A stretch of 64,000 bases of DNA, taken from contig JAGPCY010000027.1 of assembly GCA_018057825.1 (NCBI GenBank), forward strand, positions 1 to 64,000, read 5' to 3'. The notes beneath the pieces are model-generated. The model did no database searches, was not told the DNA's origin, and was given only the letters and a program-made list of their open reading frames with translations. Both the position numbers and the translations under genes were made by a program. Shown piece after piece: positions 1 through 10,056 of this stretch; the first letter of the stretch is position 1; every line of letters begins with the position of its first letter. Origin of the DNA: Kofleriaceae bacterium. GTDB lineage: Bacteria; Myxococcota_A; Polyangia; Haliangiales; Haliangiaceae.

Positions 1-432
1 GCCCAGCCCGTTCACGCCCGGCCAGTGATGCACCCGCTCGACGAGCAGCCCGGCCACCGGGTTGGTCGCCGCGTACACCAGCTTGTCCATCACGTCCGCC
101 GGGTCCACCAGCTCGACCACACACGGCGCATCCGACGACCAGAAGTTCTCACTCCGCCCTCGCAGCGAGTTCATCGCCCGCGCGATCAGGCCGTGGAAGT
201 ACCCCCGAAACTCCACCTCGCGCCCATGCCGGTCGTACAGCACGTCGTGGTGATGGTTCGACATCGCCGACGGCAGGATGAGCTCGATCTCGTACCGCGC
301 CGCCGCCACCGCCAGGCAGTACAGGAACGTCTGGTTGGTCTCCTCGTCCGGCCGCAGCAAGAGTTCTCGCTGCACGCACCGCCGGTTGACCATCAGGAAC
401 CGACCGGGCAACACCTGCCGTGGGAGCGACAT
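1..432 (-). CDS. IS200/REP-associated (Y1, RAYT-like) transposase, C-terminus outside window
   Basis: Only the first 144 codons lie in the window; the frame runs off the left edge. It starts at ATG 432. The Y1/HUH hallmark is visible as SNHHHDVLYDRHG (residues about 58-70). Further on, LVYAATNPVAGLL matches the Y-x(3)-NPV signature of REP-associated tyrosine transposases, with the Tyr as probable nucleophile. The family cuts and joins single-stranded DNA, often at palindromic REP sequences. A 24-bp tandem repeat and a hexanucleotide tract lie just upstream of the start, so this end of the window may be a repeat-maintenance locus. Whether the gene is complete cannot be judged. Other readings of the same DNA on both strands lack any recognisable motif. 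Confidence 0.75.
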   Translation of the reverse strand, partial: MSLPRQVLPGRFLMVNRRCVQRELLLRPDEETNQTFLYCLAVAAARYEIELILPSAMSNHHHDVLYDRHGREVEFRGYFHGLIARAMNSLRGRSENFWSSDAPCVVELVDPADVMDKLVYAATNPVAGLLVERVHHWPGVNGLG

Positions 433-612
433 CGCCTGCGCCGCACCAGCAAGCGCCTTGCCAACGCCAACTGCGCGCCATCACGACGAACGCCTGTCCG
501 GCTTCGTCCGAGATCCGGCCGCTCTGTCCGGCATTCGGACATTCCCGGACGCGCTGCTCGGCGGCTGCAGGGACCCATCCTCCCAGCTCATCTTCCGGCT
601 TCATCGTCCGGC

Positions 613-757
613 TCGCTTGTCACCAGGGCTGCCGGTCCATTCGTAACCAAGGCTGCCGGTCCATTCGTAACCAAGGCTGCCGGTCCGCTTGTAACCAAGG
701 CTGCCGGTCCATTCGTAACCAAGGCTGCCGGTCTGAACTGTCACCAAGGTTGCCGGT
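613..757. repeat. 24-bp tandem repeat, six copies
   Basis: Five 24-nt units and one 25-nt unit follow each other directly. Each ends in GGCTGCCGGT or a one-base variant; the commonest unit begins CCATTCGTAACCAA. Units at 637, 661 and 709 are identical. The period is a multiple of three, so the minus strand reads as an eight-residue repeat (TGSLGYEW), but there is no start, RBS or flanking domain to make it a gene. It sits between a transposase gene and a hexanucleotide tract. There are no unique spacers, so it is not a CRISPR. Confidence 0.9.
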
Positions 758-764
758 CCAACCA

Positions 765-1070
765 CCCCGACCCCGTCCCCGATCCCGATCCCGACCCCGA
801 CCCCGACCCCGTCCCCGATCCCGATCCCGAATCCCGCCCCCGTCCCCGAGTCCGAGTCCGAGTCCGAGTCCGAGTCCGAGTCCGAGTCCGAGACCGAACC
901 CGAGACCGAGGCCGAGACCGAGGCCGAGTCCAAGACCGAGTCCGAGACCGAGGCCAAAGCAGAGACCGAGACCGAGACCAAAGCCGAGACCAAAGCCGAG
1001 ACCGAGACCGAGGCCGAGACCGAGGCCGAGACCGAGACCGAGACCGAGACCGAGGCCAAGACCGAGGCGG
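765..1070. repeat. Hexanucleotide tract A (CCGANN / GAGNCC type)
   Basis: About 300 bp are built from hexamers CCGATC, CCGACC, GAGTCC, GAGACC, GAGGCC and near variants. The first third is richer in CCGA(T/C)C and the rest in GAG(T/A/G)CC. The tract ends 1-2 nt before the stop codon of the PIN-like gene. Read on the other strand it has the same CTCGGN pattern as the tracts at 20.5, 48.5, 54.9 and 64.0 kb. Apparent ORFs through it are artefacts. Confidence 0.92.
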
Positions 1071-1071
1071 C

Positions 1072-1623
1072 TCAGGCGAAGCGCGCAGTCAGCGGCGCCA
1101 ACCAGGCGCGGCGCCGCGTGCCCGAGGCCAGGAGCACCAGATCGTCGCCGCTGTAGCGGGTGGCCCGGATCGCGCGCGCGGCGGCGACGGCGTCGGCGAC
1201 GTGGCCGGCCAGCTCGAGATCGCACAGGAGCTCGGCGGTCCCGATGCACGGCACCGCCAGCGCCGCGGCGGTGCGGACCGCGGCCAGATCTTCGGCCACC
1301 ACGACCGCGCCGGTCCGCCGCGCCAGGAGCACCGCGTCGAGCTCGGGCCGATCGATCTGCCGGCCGTCGATGGTGAAGACCGTGGTCGCCCGGTGGACCT
1401 TGAGGAAGGTGGCGCCGGCGCGCGCGAGCTCGTCATCGCTGACCTCGGCCTGCGCGATCTGCGGGTGGGCGGCCAGGTCGGGCACCCGGTCCGGCCCCGA
1501 GGCCTCACGCGAGCGCGCGGTCTCGTCGGCGATCGAGGTCGGCACCGCGGCCTGGTACGCGCGGGCGACCAGCTCGAGGAGCCCGCATCGGTGGAGCGCC
1601 TGGAGCGGCGGAGAGTCGAACAC
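1072..1623 (-). CDS. PIN-like / DUF3368-type nucleic acid-binding protein
   Basis: The 183-residue protein resembles the PIN-like (VapC/DUF3368) fold. An early acidic residue lies in VFDSPPLQALHRCGLLEL, followed by a Pro-containing AAVPTSIADETARS segment. A late block, LDAVLLARRTGAVVVAEDL, resembles the family pattern of an Asp/Glu before a helix and a second Asp, and ends IGTAELL. PIN proteins are usually Mg-dependent RNases, often toxins. No antitoxin gene is visible next to it, so this may be a stand-alone member. I chose GTG 1623 because upstream in-frame codons run into the tRNA at 1638-1712. Its stop abuts hexanucleotide tract A. Family assignment is moderate and activity is not shown. 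Confidence 0.6.
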   Translation of the reverse strand: MFDSPPLQALHRCGLLELVARAYQAAVPTSIADETARSREASGPDRVPDLAAHPQIAQAEVSDDELARAGATFLKVHRATTVFTIDGRQIDRPELDAVLLARRTGAVVVAEDLAAVRTAAALAVPCIGTAELLCDLELAGHVADAVAAARAIRATRYSGDDLVLLASGTRRRAWLAPLTARFA

Positions 1624-1637
1624 CAACCGGAGCACGG

Positions 1638-1712
1638 TGGACGAGATGGGATTCGAACCCATAGATGAGGCTGGGTTTAAGCCAGCTGCCTTTACCGTTC
1701 GGCCACTCGTCC
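1638..1712 (-). tRNA. tRNA with UAA anticodon (Leu, codon UUA), short variable loop
   Basis: A full cloverleaf folds on the minus strand. The acceptor is GGACGAG/CTCGTCC and the D arm is GCC/GGC with loop GAACGGTAAA. The anticodon stem is GCTGG/CCAGC with loop CTTAAAC, and the T arm is ATGGG/CCCAT with loop TTCGAAT. The discriminator is A and CCA is not encoded. Loop positions 34-36 read TAA, which would decode the Leu codon UUA. Bacterial Leu tRNAs normally carry a long variable arm, but here only seven nucleotides (CTCATCT) separate the anticodon and T stems. Either the identity is unusual or the anticodon assignment misleads. Confidence 0.8.
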
Positions 1713-1810
1713 ATCGACGACGATACCAAGGCGGAATCGAGAGTCAATGGTCGGTTCGCGCCGCCCGGATCGACGCGTCCGGCGACGTGCGCGGCCACGC
1801 CCGGAGGTGT

Positions 1811-1816
1811 CATTAT
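1811..1816 (+). promoter_or_regulatory. Possible -10 element of argD
   Basis: CATTAT lies 10 nt before the argD ATG at 1827, where a -10 box of an almost leaderless transcript would be. No convincing -35 is visible and no good Shine-Dalgarno lies between the box and the ATG. Confidence 0.35.
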
Positions 1817-1826
1817 CCGCCGGCCC

Positions 1827-3050
1827 ATGGCGCTCACCCAAGCCGACCTCCTGGCCCTCGCCGATCGCACCTTCATCAAGAACTACCGTCAGCAGCCGAT
1901 GGTCCTGGCCCACGGCCGCGGCTCCGAGGTCTGGGACCTCGAGGGCAAGCGCTACCTCGACATGACCGCCGGCATCGCGGTCAACTGTCTCGGCCACGCC
2001 CACCCGGCCTTCGTCGAGCGCCTGCGGGCCCAGCTCGGCCGGCTGATCCACGTCTCGAACCTGTACTGGAACGATCAGGAGATCCTGGCGGCCCAGGCGA
2101 TCACCGAGCGGTCGTTCGCCGACCGGGTGTTCTTCTGCAACTCCGGCGGCGAGGCCAACGAGGCCGCGCTCAAGCTGGCGCGCCGCTACCAACAGGTGGT
2201 CGCGGGCCAGCCCGCGCGCACCACGATCATCTCGACCACCGGCAGTTTTCACGGCCGCACCGTCGCCACGGTCTCGGTCACCGGCCAGGCCAAGTACCGC
2301 GACGGCTTCGGGCCCATGTTCGGCCCGGTCGAGTTCGTGCCCTTCGGCGATCTGGCGGCGGCGAGCGCCGCGATCGCTCGACCCGAGGCGTGCGCGATGA
2401 TCGTCGAGCCGATCCAGGCCGAGGGCGGGCTCATCGTCCCGCCCGACGGCTACCTGCGCGGCCTGCGCGCGGCCTGCGACGCCGCCGGCGTGGTGCTCAT
2501 CTTCGACGAGGTCCAGACCGGCACCGGGCGCACCGGGCGGTGGTGGGGCCACGACCATGAGGGCGTCGCGCCCGACGTCATGACCCTGGCCAAGGGGCTG
2601 GGCGGCGGCGTGCCGATCGGCTGCCTGGCGGTGACCGAGCGGGCCGCGGCCGGCCTCACCACCCCGACCGGCGGCGCGGTGCCTCACGCCTCGACCTTCG
2701 GCGGCAACCCCTTCGCGACCGCGGCCGCCGCCGCGGTGATCGAGATCCTCGAGACCGACGATCTGATCGGCGCGGCCGCGCGCCAGGGCGAGCACCTGGG
2801 CGGCAAGCTGGCCGAGCTGGTGGCCAAGCTGCCCGGGCGGGCGCTGGAGGCCCGCGGCCGCGGCCTCCTGCGCGGCCTGGCGGTGGCCGGCAACCCCAGC
2901 GCGATCCTCGGGCGGTGCCGCGAGCTCGGCCTCCTGGCGTCCTTGGCCGGCGCCAACGTGATCCGCTTCGCCCCGGCCTACCTGGTCAGCACCGGCGAAC
3001 TCGACGAGGCGGTCGCGATCCTGGCCCGCGCCCTCGAGGAGGCGCCGTGA
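1827..3050 (+). CDS. argD: Acetylornithine aminotransferase
   Basis: A 407-residue class III PLP-dependent aminotransferase. It converts N-acetylglutamate 5-semialdehyde and glutamate to N-acetylornithine and 2-oxoglutarate in arginine synthesis. In order: TAGIAVNCLGHAHP near the N-terminus, FCNSGGEANEAALK (phosphate-binding region), STTGSFHGRT, the EPIQAEGG stretch, FDEVQTGTGRTG containing the PLP-ring Asp, and TLAKGLGGGVPIG with the Schiff-base Lys. Length is normal for ArgD. ATG 1827 is chosen because upstream in-frame codons run back to the tRNA and lack family similarity. argF follows with a 4-nt overlap, which supports arginine synthesis over other class III roles such as GABA or succinylornithine transamination. 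Confidence 0.93.
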   Translation: MALTQADLLALADRTFIKNYRQQPMVLAHGRGSEVWDLEGKRYLDMTAGIAVNCLGHAHPAFVERLRAQLGRLIHVSNLYWNDQEILAAQAITERSFADRVFFCNSGGEANEAALKLARRYQQVVAGQPARTTIISTTGSFHGRTVATVSVTGQAKYRDGFGPMFGPVEFVPFGDLAAASAAIARPEACAMIVEPIQAEGGLIVPPDGYLRGLRAACDAAGVVLIFDEVQTGTGRTGRWWGHDHEGVAPDVMTLAKGLGGGVPIGCLAVTERAAAGLTTPTGGAVPHASTFGGNPFATAAAAAVIEILETDDLIGAAARQGEHLGGKLAELVAKLPGRALEARGRGLLRGLAVAGNPSAILGRCRELGLLASLAGANVIRFAPAYLVSTGELDEAVAILARALEEAP

Positions 3051-3979
3051 CCGACTTCATCACGCTGGGCGATCTCGATCGCGATCGGCTGACCGCGCTC
3101 ATCGACGCCAGCGCGGCGTGGAAGGCGGCGCGGCCCCACCCGCCGGCGCCATGGCTGGCCGGGCGGCACGTCGCGATCGTCATGGAGAAGGCCTCGACCC
3201 GGACCCGGGTCAGCTTCGAGATCGCGGTGCGCGAGCTGGGCGGCCAGGTCACGATCCTGACCAGCGACGGCACCCAGCTCGCCCGCGGCGAGCCGATCGA
3301 GGACACCGCGCGGGTGCTGTCGCGCTACGCCCACGCGATCGTGTTCCGCACCTTCGGCGCCGAGCGCCTGATGCGGATGGCGACCGCGGCCACGGTCCCG
3401 GTGATCAACGCGCTCACCGATCGCGAGCACCCGTGTCAGATCGTGGCCGACCTGTTGACCATCCGCGAGCACCGCGGCCGCCTCGACGGCCTGAAGGTGG
3501 CCTGGATCGGCGACGGCAACAACATGGCGGTGTCGTGGCTGCACGCCGCCGGCGCCCTGGGCCTGACCCTGGCGCTGGCCTGCCCCGAGGGCTACCAGCC
3601 GCCCGACCACGACGTCGCCGCGGCCCGAGACGCCGGCGCCACCGTCCTTCTGACCGGCGATCCCGCGGCGGCCGCGGCCGACGCCGACGTGGTCATGACC
3701 GACGTCTGGGCGTCGATGGGGCAGGAGGCCGAGGCCGCGGCGCGCCGGGCCGCCTTCGCCGGCTACTGCGTCGACGATGCGCTCCTGGCCCGGGCCCACC
3801 CCGACGCGGTGGTCCTGCACTGCCTGCCCGCCCACCGCGGCGAGGAGATCGCAGGCGAGGTCCTCGATGGCCCCCGCGGCCGGGCGATCTGGGACCAGGC
3901 CGAGAATCGCTTGCACACCAGCAAGGCGATCTTGGCCCTGGCGATGACCGGCGCCGCGCGCGGCCCGTCGGCGGGCTGA
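3047..3979 (+). CDS. argF: Ornithine carbamoyltransferase
   Basis: A 310-residue cytosolic enzyme that joins carbamoyl phosphate and ornithine to give citrulline. The carbamoyl-phosphate signature KASTRTRVSFE is present near residue 45, HPCQ near 128, the ornithine-side DVWASMGQE near 223, and HCLPAHRGEE near 262. All are the expected order and spacing. The GTG start at 3047 overlaps the argD stop as GTGA, so translation is probably coupled. No regulatory subunit features are seen. A short degenerate direct repeat of CTGACCGTCGACC lies just after the stop, before the next promoter. Confidence 0.94.
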   Translation: MTDFITLGDLDRDRLTALIDASAAWKAARPHPPAPWLAGRHVAIVMEKASTRTRVSFEIAVRELGGQVTILTSDGTQLARGEPIEDTARVLSRYAHAIVFRTFGAERLMRMATAATVPVINALTDREHPCQIVADLLTIREHRGRLDGLKVAWIGDGNNMAVSWLHAAGALGLTLALACPEGYQPPDHDVAAARDAGATVLLTGDPAAAAADADVVMTDVWASMGQEAEAAARRAAFAGYCVDDALLARAHPDAVVLHCLPAHRGEEIAGEVLDGPRGRAIWDQAENRLHTSKAILALAMTGAARGPSAG

Positions 3980-4046
3980 CCGTCGACCGCTGACCGTCGA
4001 CCGCTGACCGCCGGCCGCACCGCGTGCTACCGTCGGGGCTCCGGTC

Positions 4047-5264
4047 ATGAGCGTCATCCCGCCCGAGCTTCCGGATGTCGGCGCGACGTCGCAGCGCCTG
4101 CGCCAGAACCCGGCCTTCGATCCGCTCAAGGCGGGCTTCGGGACCGAGGAGTACTTCGTGTGGTCGCGCTTCGATGGCGCGACCTCGCTGAAGGATCTGA
4201 TCCTCATGACCGGGCTGGCGGTCGAGCGGGCGATCGCGATCGTCCGGGCCCTGCGCGCCGCCGGCGCGATCCTCTTGCCCGGTGAGGCGGCGCCGCCCGC
4301 GGCGCTGTCCGCCGGCGCGCGCCCGACCTCGCCGCCGCCGACGTCGGCGCGGCCGAGCGCCGGGGCGGCCGCGACCCGGGTCACCCAGCCGATGCCGGTG
4401 GCCGCGCCGCCCGCGGCGAGCCGCACCCGTACGACCGCGCCGATGCCCGCGGCCGCGGCGCCGCCGATCCCCAGCGCCGACGGTCTGGCGGTCGGCACCG
4501 CGCCGGTCGCGACCGAGACCTTGCCGGTGCCGACGCTCGAGCAGCCGACCGCCGCCGAGCGCGCCGCGATGGCGGAGCCCGGGGACCTCTCGCTCGACGA
4601 GAAGGCCCGGGTGCTGGCCGGCCTGCGCCTGGTCGCCGCGGGCGATCCGTGGGCCCTGGTCGGCGTCGCCGCCGGCGCCGAGAAGCGGGCCATCAAGCGG
4701 GCGTTCTTCGAGCGCTCGAAGCTCTACCACCCCGATCGGTTCTACGGCCGCCAGCTCGGGGCCTGGCAGGGGCGGCTCCACGCCGTGTTCGAGGCGATCT
4801 CGGCGGCCCACGGCCAGCTCGTCGAGAACCGGGCCGCGCGGGCCTCGTCGGCGCCGGTCGACGCTCCTCCCAGCGAGCCGCAGAGCCCGGCCGAGTACGC
4901 CGCCGAGCTGTTCGAGCGGGCCTGCCAGGCCGAGGTGTCGGGCGACCTCGCGGCCGCCGGCCGGCTGTTCGCCGCCGCGGTCAAGCTCGACCCCAGCCCG
5001 CGCTACCTGCGGCGGGCCGCACACTGCGCGCTGGCCGCGGGCGAGCCGCGCACCGCGCTGGCCTACGCCAACAAGGTGGCGGCCGCCGAGCCGACCGATC
5101 CGTCGACGGCCCGGATCCTGGCCCGGGCCCTGCGCGCGGTCGATCGCGCCGACGACGCCGAGGAGGTGCTGGTGATGGCGCTGGCGATGAAGAACGAGAA
5201 CGACACCCTGGCCGCCGAGCTGGCGTCCGACCTGGCCAGCGTGCGGGCCGCGCTGCGCCGCTGA
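4047..5264 (+). CDS. J-domain protein with N-terminal helical module and C-terminal TPR-like region
   Basis: A 405-residue co-chaperone candidate. Residues about 20-75 form a small helical module (WSRFDGATSLKDLILMTGL) also seen at the C-terminus of the protein at 7244-8671. A Pro/Ala/Thr-rich linker follows. Residues about 205-260 are a J domain with the essential HPD (about 228-230, LYHPDRF). The last 120 residues look like TPR helices. J domains stimulate Hsp70 ATPase, and an Hsp70 gene starts 143 bp downstream, so the two probably work together. ATG 4047 is preceded by GTGCTACCGT, a possible -10 region. It has no Gly/Phe or zinc-finger region, so it is not canonical DnaJ. Confidence 0.8.
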   Translation: MSVIPPELPDVGATSQRLRQNPAFDPLKAGFGTEEYFVWSRFDGATSLKDLILMTGLAVERAIAIVRALRAAGAILLPGEAAPPAALSAGARPTSPPPTSARPSAGAAATRVTQPMPVAAPPAASRTRTTAPMPAAAAPPIPSADGLAVGTAPVATETLPVPTLEQPTAAERAAMAEPGDLSLDEKARVLAGLRLVAAGDPWALVGVAAGAEKRAIKRAFFERSKLYHPDRFYGRQLGAWQGRLHAVFEAISAAHGQLVENRAARASSAPVDAPPSEPQSPAEYAAELFERACQAEVSGDLAAAGRLFAAAVKLDPSPRYLRRAAHCALAAGEPRTALAYANKVAAAEPTDPSTARILARALRAVDRADDAEEVLVMALAMKNENDTLAAELASDLASVRAALRR

Positions 5265-5407
5265 CCGGTGCCGCCGACCGGCGCGGGCCCGCGCGGGTGA
5301 CCGGGGCCGCTGGCGGTTGACCGCGGGGCGGTGATCGCCGCGCGCGGCGCGCCGTTTGCCCCCCGAGCCCTGGCCAAGTCACCGGATCCCTGAGAAGATC
5401 CCTCGAC

Positions 5408-7240
<1,833 letters not shown>

Positions 7241-7243
7241 TCG

Positions 7244-8671
7244 ATGCGCCCGGCCCGGCCTTCCCCCACCCAGGCCAGCGTCGAGCGACTGCTCGGCGAC
7301 GGCCTCGACCGCTACCGCTACGGCGACTACGACGGGGCGATCGAGACCTGGGAGCGCGCCCTGGCGCTCGATCCCGACGAGTACCGGGCCGCGGCCTGGG
7401 TCGAGTTCGTGCGCGCACATCACGACGCCCTGCTCGGCGCCGAGCCGGTCGCCGAGCACCTGGTGCCGTTTGGCCTGGCCGGCTCCGAGGACGGCGCCGA
7501 CTACCAGATCGAGATCGAGTACCCGACCGAGCGCCTGGCCGAGCCGGCGGTGGCCGACGGCTGGGGGCTGTCGGCCGAGCTGGGCGCGACCGCGACCATC
7601 GAGCTCGACGCCGACGAGCCGGGGCCGGCCGCGGCGCCGAGCGCCGGCGAGCTGTTCGGAGACGACGACGACGCCACCACCGACTACGCCAGCCTGAGCC
7701 TGGGGCCGGCCCGGCCGCGGCCCGCGGTCAGCGACGACTCCGGCGAGGCCACCCTCGGCCACTACCGCGGCCAGCCGTCCGGTCCCCTCGAGCTCGACCT
7801 CGAGCTGGGGCCGGCGCTGCCGTCGCCGCCGCCGCGCCACGACTTCGCGAGCCGCGAGGCCTCGGCCGAGGTGACCCTCGAGCGCGCCGCCCACGATCAT
7901 CGCCGGACCGAGCCGGGCGGATCGGGCCCGCCGATCGCGCTGCCGATCGTGGCGCCGCCGCCGGTCGCGGCGCCGAGCTCGGCGGGGTTGGCGATCAGCG
8001 AGCTGACCCTCGATCTCGATCCCACCGCGGCCGCCCTCGAGCTCGGCATCGAGGCCTCGGTCCCGAGCGAGCCGCCGCCGCCGCCGCCGCGCTCGGCCAC
8101 GATCGATCTCGGCATCGCGGTCGAGGAGCTGCGCCTGCCGCCGCCGCCGCGCCCGCTGGCGCCGGTCGACAACGACGACGATCACCCGGCGCGCCCGGCC
8201 GCGGTGCCGGCCGGCGTGCTGGCGGCCCAGCTCTTGGCCGAGGTCGATCGCGAGCGCCGGCCCGGCGAGTCGACCGACGACATCGCCCGCCGGCGCATCA
8301 GCCTGCTCATCGAGCGGGCCCGGACCGCCGCCGCTCGCGACGAGCGCGACGTGGTCGCGGTCGCCCTCGACCTGGCCCTGGCCGAGTCGCCCGACAGCGC
8401 GGTCGCGCAGAAGCTCATCCACCGCCACCGCGACGTCGTCCTCGATTGCTACTACCGCTACCTCGGCGCCCTCGATCGCCGGCCGGTGCTGGCGGCGGCG
8501 CTGACCAAGGACAGCGGCGCCGGGCTCGATCCGCGGGCGGCCTTCTTGCTGTCGCGGATCGACGGCATGATGACCTACGACGAGCTCCTCGACGTCGCCG
8601 GCATGGGGCGGCTCGAGGCCTGCCGGCATCTGGTCGCGCTGGTCGGGCGCGGGTTGGTGCGGACCACATGA
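7244..8671 (+). CDS. TPR-like protein of the Hsp70 cluster, function unknown
   Basis: A 475-residue protein starting 3 nt after the Hsp70 stop. The N-terminus has a TPR-like pair (LDRYRYGDYDGAIETWERAL). The middle 250 residues are acidic, Pro/Ala-rich and probably disordered. The C-terminal 90 residues (YYRYLGALDRRPVL to GMMTYDELLDVAGMGRLEA) form a helical module like the one at the start of the J-domain protein at 4047. A shared module in two proteins of one cluster suggests a common partner. There are no signal peptide, membrane helices or catalytic motif. It may be an adaptor linking Hsp70 to the FHA activator next door; that is inference. Confidence 0.65.
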   Translation: MRPARPSPTQASVERLLGDGLDRYRYGDYDGAIETWERALALDPDEYRAAAWVEFVRAHHDALLGAEPVAEHLVPFGLAGSEDGADYQIEIEYPTERLAEPAVADGWGLSAELGATATIELDADEPGPAAAPSAGELFGDDDDATTDYASLSLGPARPRPAVSDDSGEATLGHYRGQPSGPLELDLELGPALPSPPPRHDFASREASAEVTLERAAHDHRRTEPGGSGPPIALPIVAPPPVAAPSSAGLAISELTLDLDPTAAALELGIEASVPSEPPPPPPRSATIDLGIAVEELRLPPPPRPLAPVDNDDDHPARPAAVPAGVLAAQLLAEVDRERRPGESTDDIARRRISLLIERARTAAARDERDVVAVALDLALAESPDSAVAQKLIHRHRDVVLDCYYRYLGALDRRPVLAAALTKDSGAGLDPRAAFLLSRIDGMMTYDELLDVAGMGRLEACRHLVALVGRGLVRTT

Positions 8672-8684
8672 GCGGAGGTGCGCG

Positions 8685-10034
8685 ATGCGGGTGACCCGAG
8701 TGACCAACCAGCGCGACGCGCTGTTCGGGCGGGCCTCGCGCCTGCGCATCCTGGCCGGCCCCGAGGCCGGGCTCGAGGTCGAGCTGCCGGCGGTCGGGGT
8801 GGTGGTCGGCGCCGACCCCGGCTGCGACGTCGCGCTCACCGATCCCGCGGTGTCGGGACGGCACTGCTCGATCGCGCCCAACCCGGCCGGCTTCACCGTC
8901 ACCGACCTGGGCTCGAAGAACGGCACCTCCCTCGACGGCGTGGCGATCGGCAAGGTCACGGCACCGCCGGGCGCGGTGATCCGCGTCGGCAAGACCCTGC
9001 TCCAGCTGCTGCCGGCCGACGAGGTGGTCGACATCCCGCCCTCGGCCCGGGCCAACTTCGGCGCGCTGTGGGGCGACTCGCCGCCGATGCGCCGGGTGTT
9101 CTCGATGCTCGAGCGCGCGGCCGGCACCGACGCCTCGATCCTGTTCCTCGGCGAGAGCGGCTGCGGCAAGGAGCTGGCGGCCCGGGCGGTCCACGACGAG
9201 AGCCGGCGCAAGGACGCGCCGTTCGTGGTGTTCGACTGCGGCGCCGCGACCGAGACCCTGATCGAGAGCGATCTGTTCGGCCACGTCCGCGGCTCGTTCA
9301 CCGGCGCGGTCAGCGATCGCGAGGGCGCCTTCGCCGCCGCCCACAAGGGCACCCTGTTCCTCGACGAGATCGGCGACCTGCCGATCGGGCTCCAGCCCAA
9401 GCTCCTGCGCATGCTCGAGGCCGGCGAGGTCATCCCGGTCGGCAGCCGCAAGCCCGAGCGCTACGACGTCCGGGTGGTGGCCGCGACCCACCGCGATCTG
9501 GTCGGCGAGGTCGCGCGCGGCGGCTTCCGCGGCGACCTCTACTATCGCCTGGCGGTGGTCGAGGTCCACCTGCCGCCGCTGCGGCAGCGCCGCGAGGACC
9601 TGGCCAAGCTGGTCGAGCTGTTCCTGACCCGGGCCGGGGCCAGCCACCTGATCCCGACGATCGGCGGCGCGTCGCTGGCGCGGCTCGAGTCCTACCACTG
9701 GCCGGGCAACGTCCGCGAGCTGCGCAACGTGATCACCCGCGCGGTCGCGCTGGCCGGCCCGGCCAAGAGCTTCGCCGAGCTGCCGATCATGTTGCGGCCG
9801 ACCGCGGCGGCGCCGGTGGCCGATCCGGTGGTCCGCGCCGATCGGCCGTTCCACGAGGCCAAGGCCGAGGTGATCGAGCGCTTCGAGCGCGCCTACCTGA
9901 CCGATCTACTCGAGCGCGCCGGCGGCAACCTGAGCCAGGCCGCGCGCGACGCTGGCCTCGAGCGCAAGTTCCTGTACCGGGTCCTCGAGCGCGCCGGCCT
10001 GCGCGCCAAGTCGGCGGGCGGCGACGACGAGTGA
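8685..10034 (+). CDS. Sigma-54-dependent activator with N-terminal FHA domain
   Basis: A 449-residue enhancer-binding protein. Residues about 15-100 are an FHA phosphothreonine-binding domain (SGRHCSI, LGSKNGT). The AAA+ domain follows, with Walker A GESGCGKE (about 156), Walker [12 protein letters not shown] and the WPGNVREL region. A Fis-type HTH (NLSQAARDAGLERKFLYRVL) ends the protein. The sigma-54 contact loop reads GSFTGA rather than GAFTGA. FHA in place of a receiver domain implies control by a Ser/Thr kinase. ATG 8685 has a good RBS (GGAGGTG). It closes the Hsp70 gene cluster, which may be its target. Confidence 0.9.
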   Translation: MRVTRVTNQRDALFGRASRLRILAGPEAGLEVELPAVGVVVGADPGCDVALTDPAVSGRHCSIAPNPAGFTVTDLGSKNGTSLDGVAIGKVTAPPGAVIRVGKTLLQLLPADEVVDIPPSARANFGALWGDSPPMRRVFSMLERAAGTDASILFLGESGCGKELAARAVHDESRRKDAPFVVFDCGAATETLIESDLFGHVRGSFTGAVSDREGAFAAAHKGTLFLDEIGDLPIGLQPKLLRMLEAGEVIPVGSRKPERYDVRVVAATHRDLVGEVARGGFRGDLYYRLAVVEVHLPPLRQRREDLAKLVELFLTRAGASHLIPTIGGASLARLESYHWPGNVRELRNVITRAVALAGPAKSFAELPIMLRPTAAAPVADPVVRADRPFHEAKAEVIERFERAYLTDLLERAGGNLSQAARDAGLERKFLYRVLERAGLRAKSAGGDDE

Positions 10035-10056
10035 GGCCGAGGCGCGGCGCCCTCGA

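Noticed and set aside
149-604. 151-residue minus-strand ORF over the transposase start
   Set aside because: Different frame from the transposase; no recognisable motif, while the transposase frame shows the HUH and NPV signatures.
613-757. 24-bp repeats as a possible CRISPR array
   Set aside because: Units are directly adjacent with no spacers.
601-1059. Ser/Val/Ala dipeptide-repeat ORF on the minus strand, and similar ones at 48346-49001, 20267-21067 and 54841-55474
   Set aside because: They follow from six-base repeat arrays without stops; no RBS or conserved ends.
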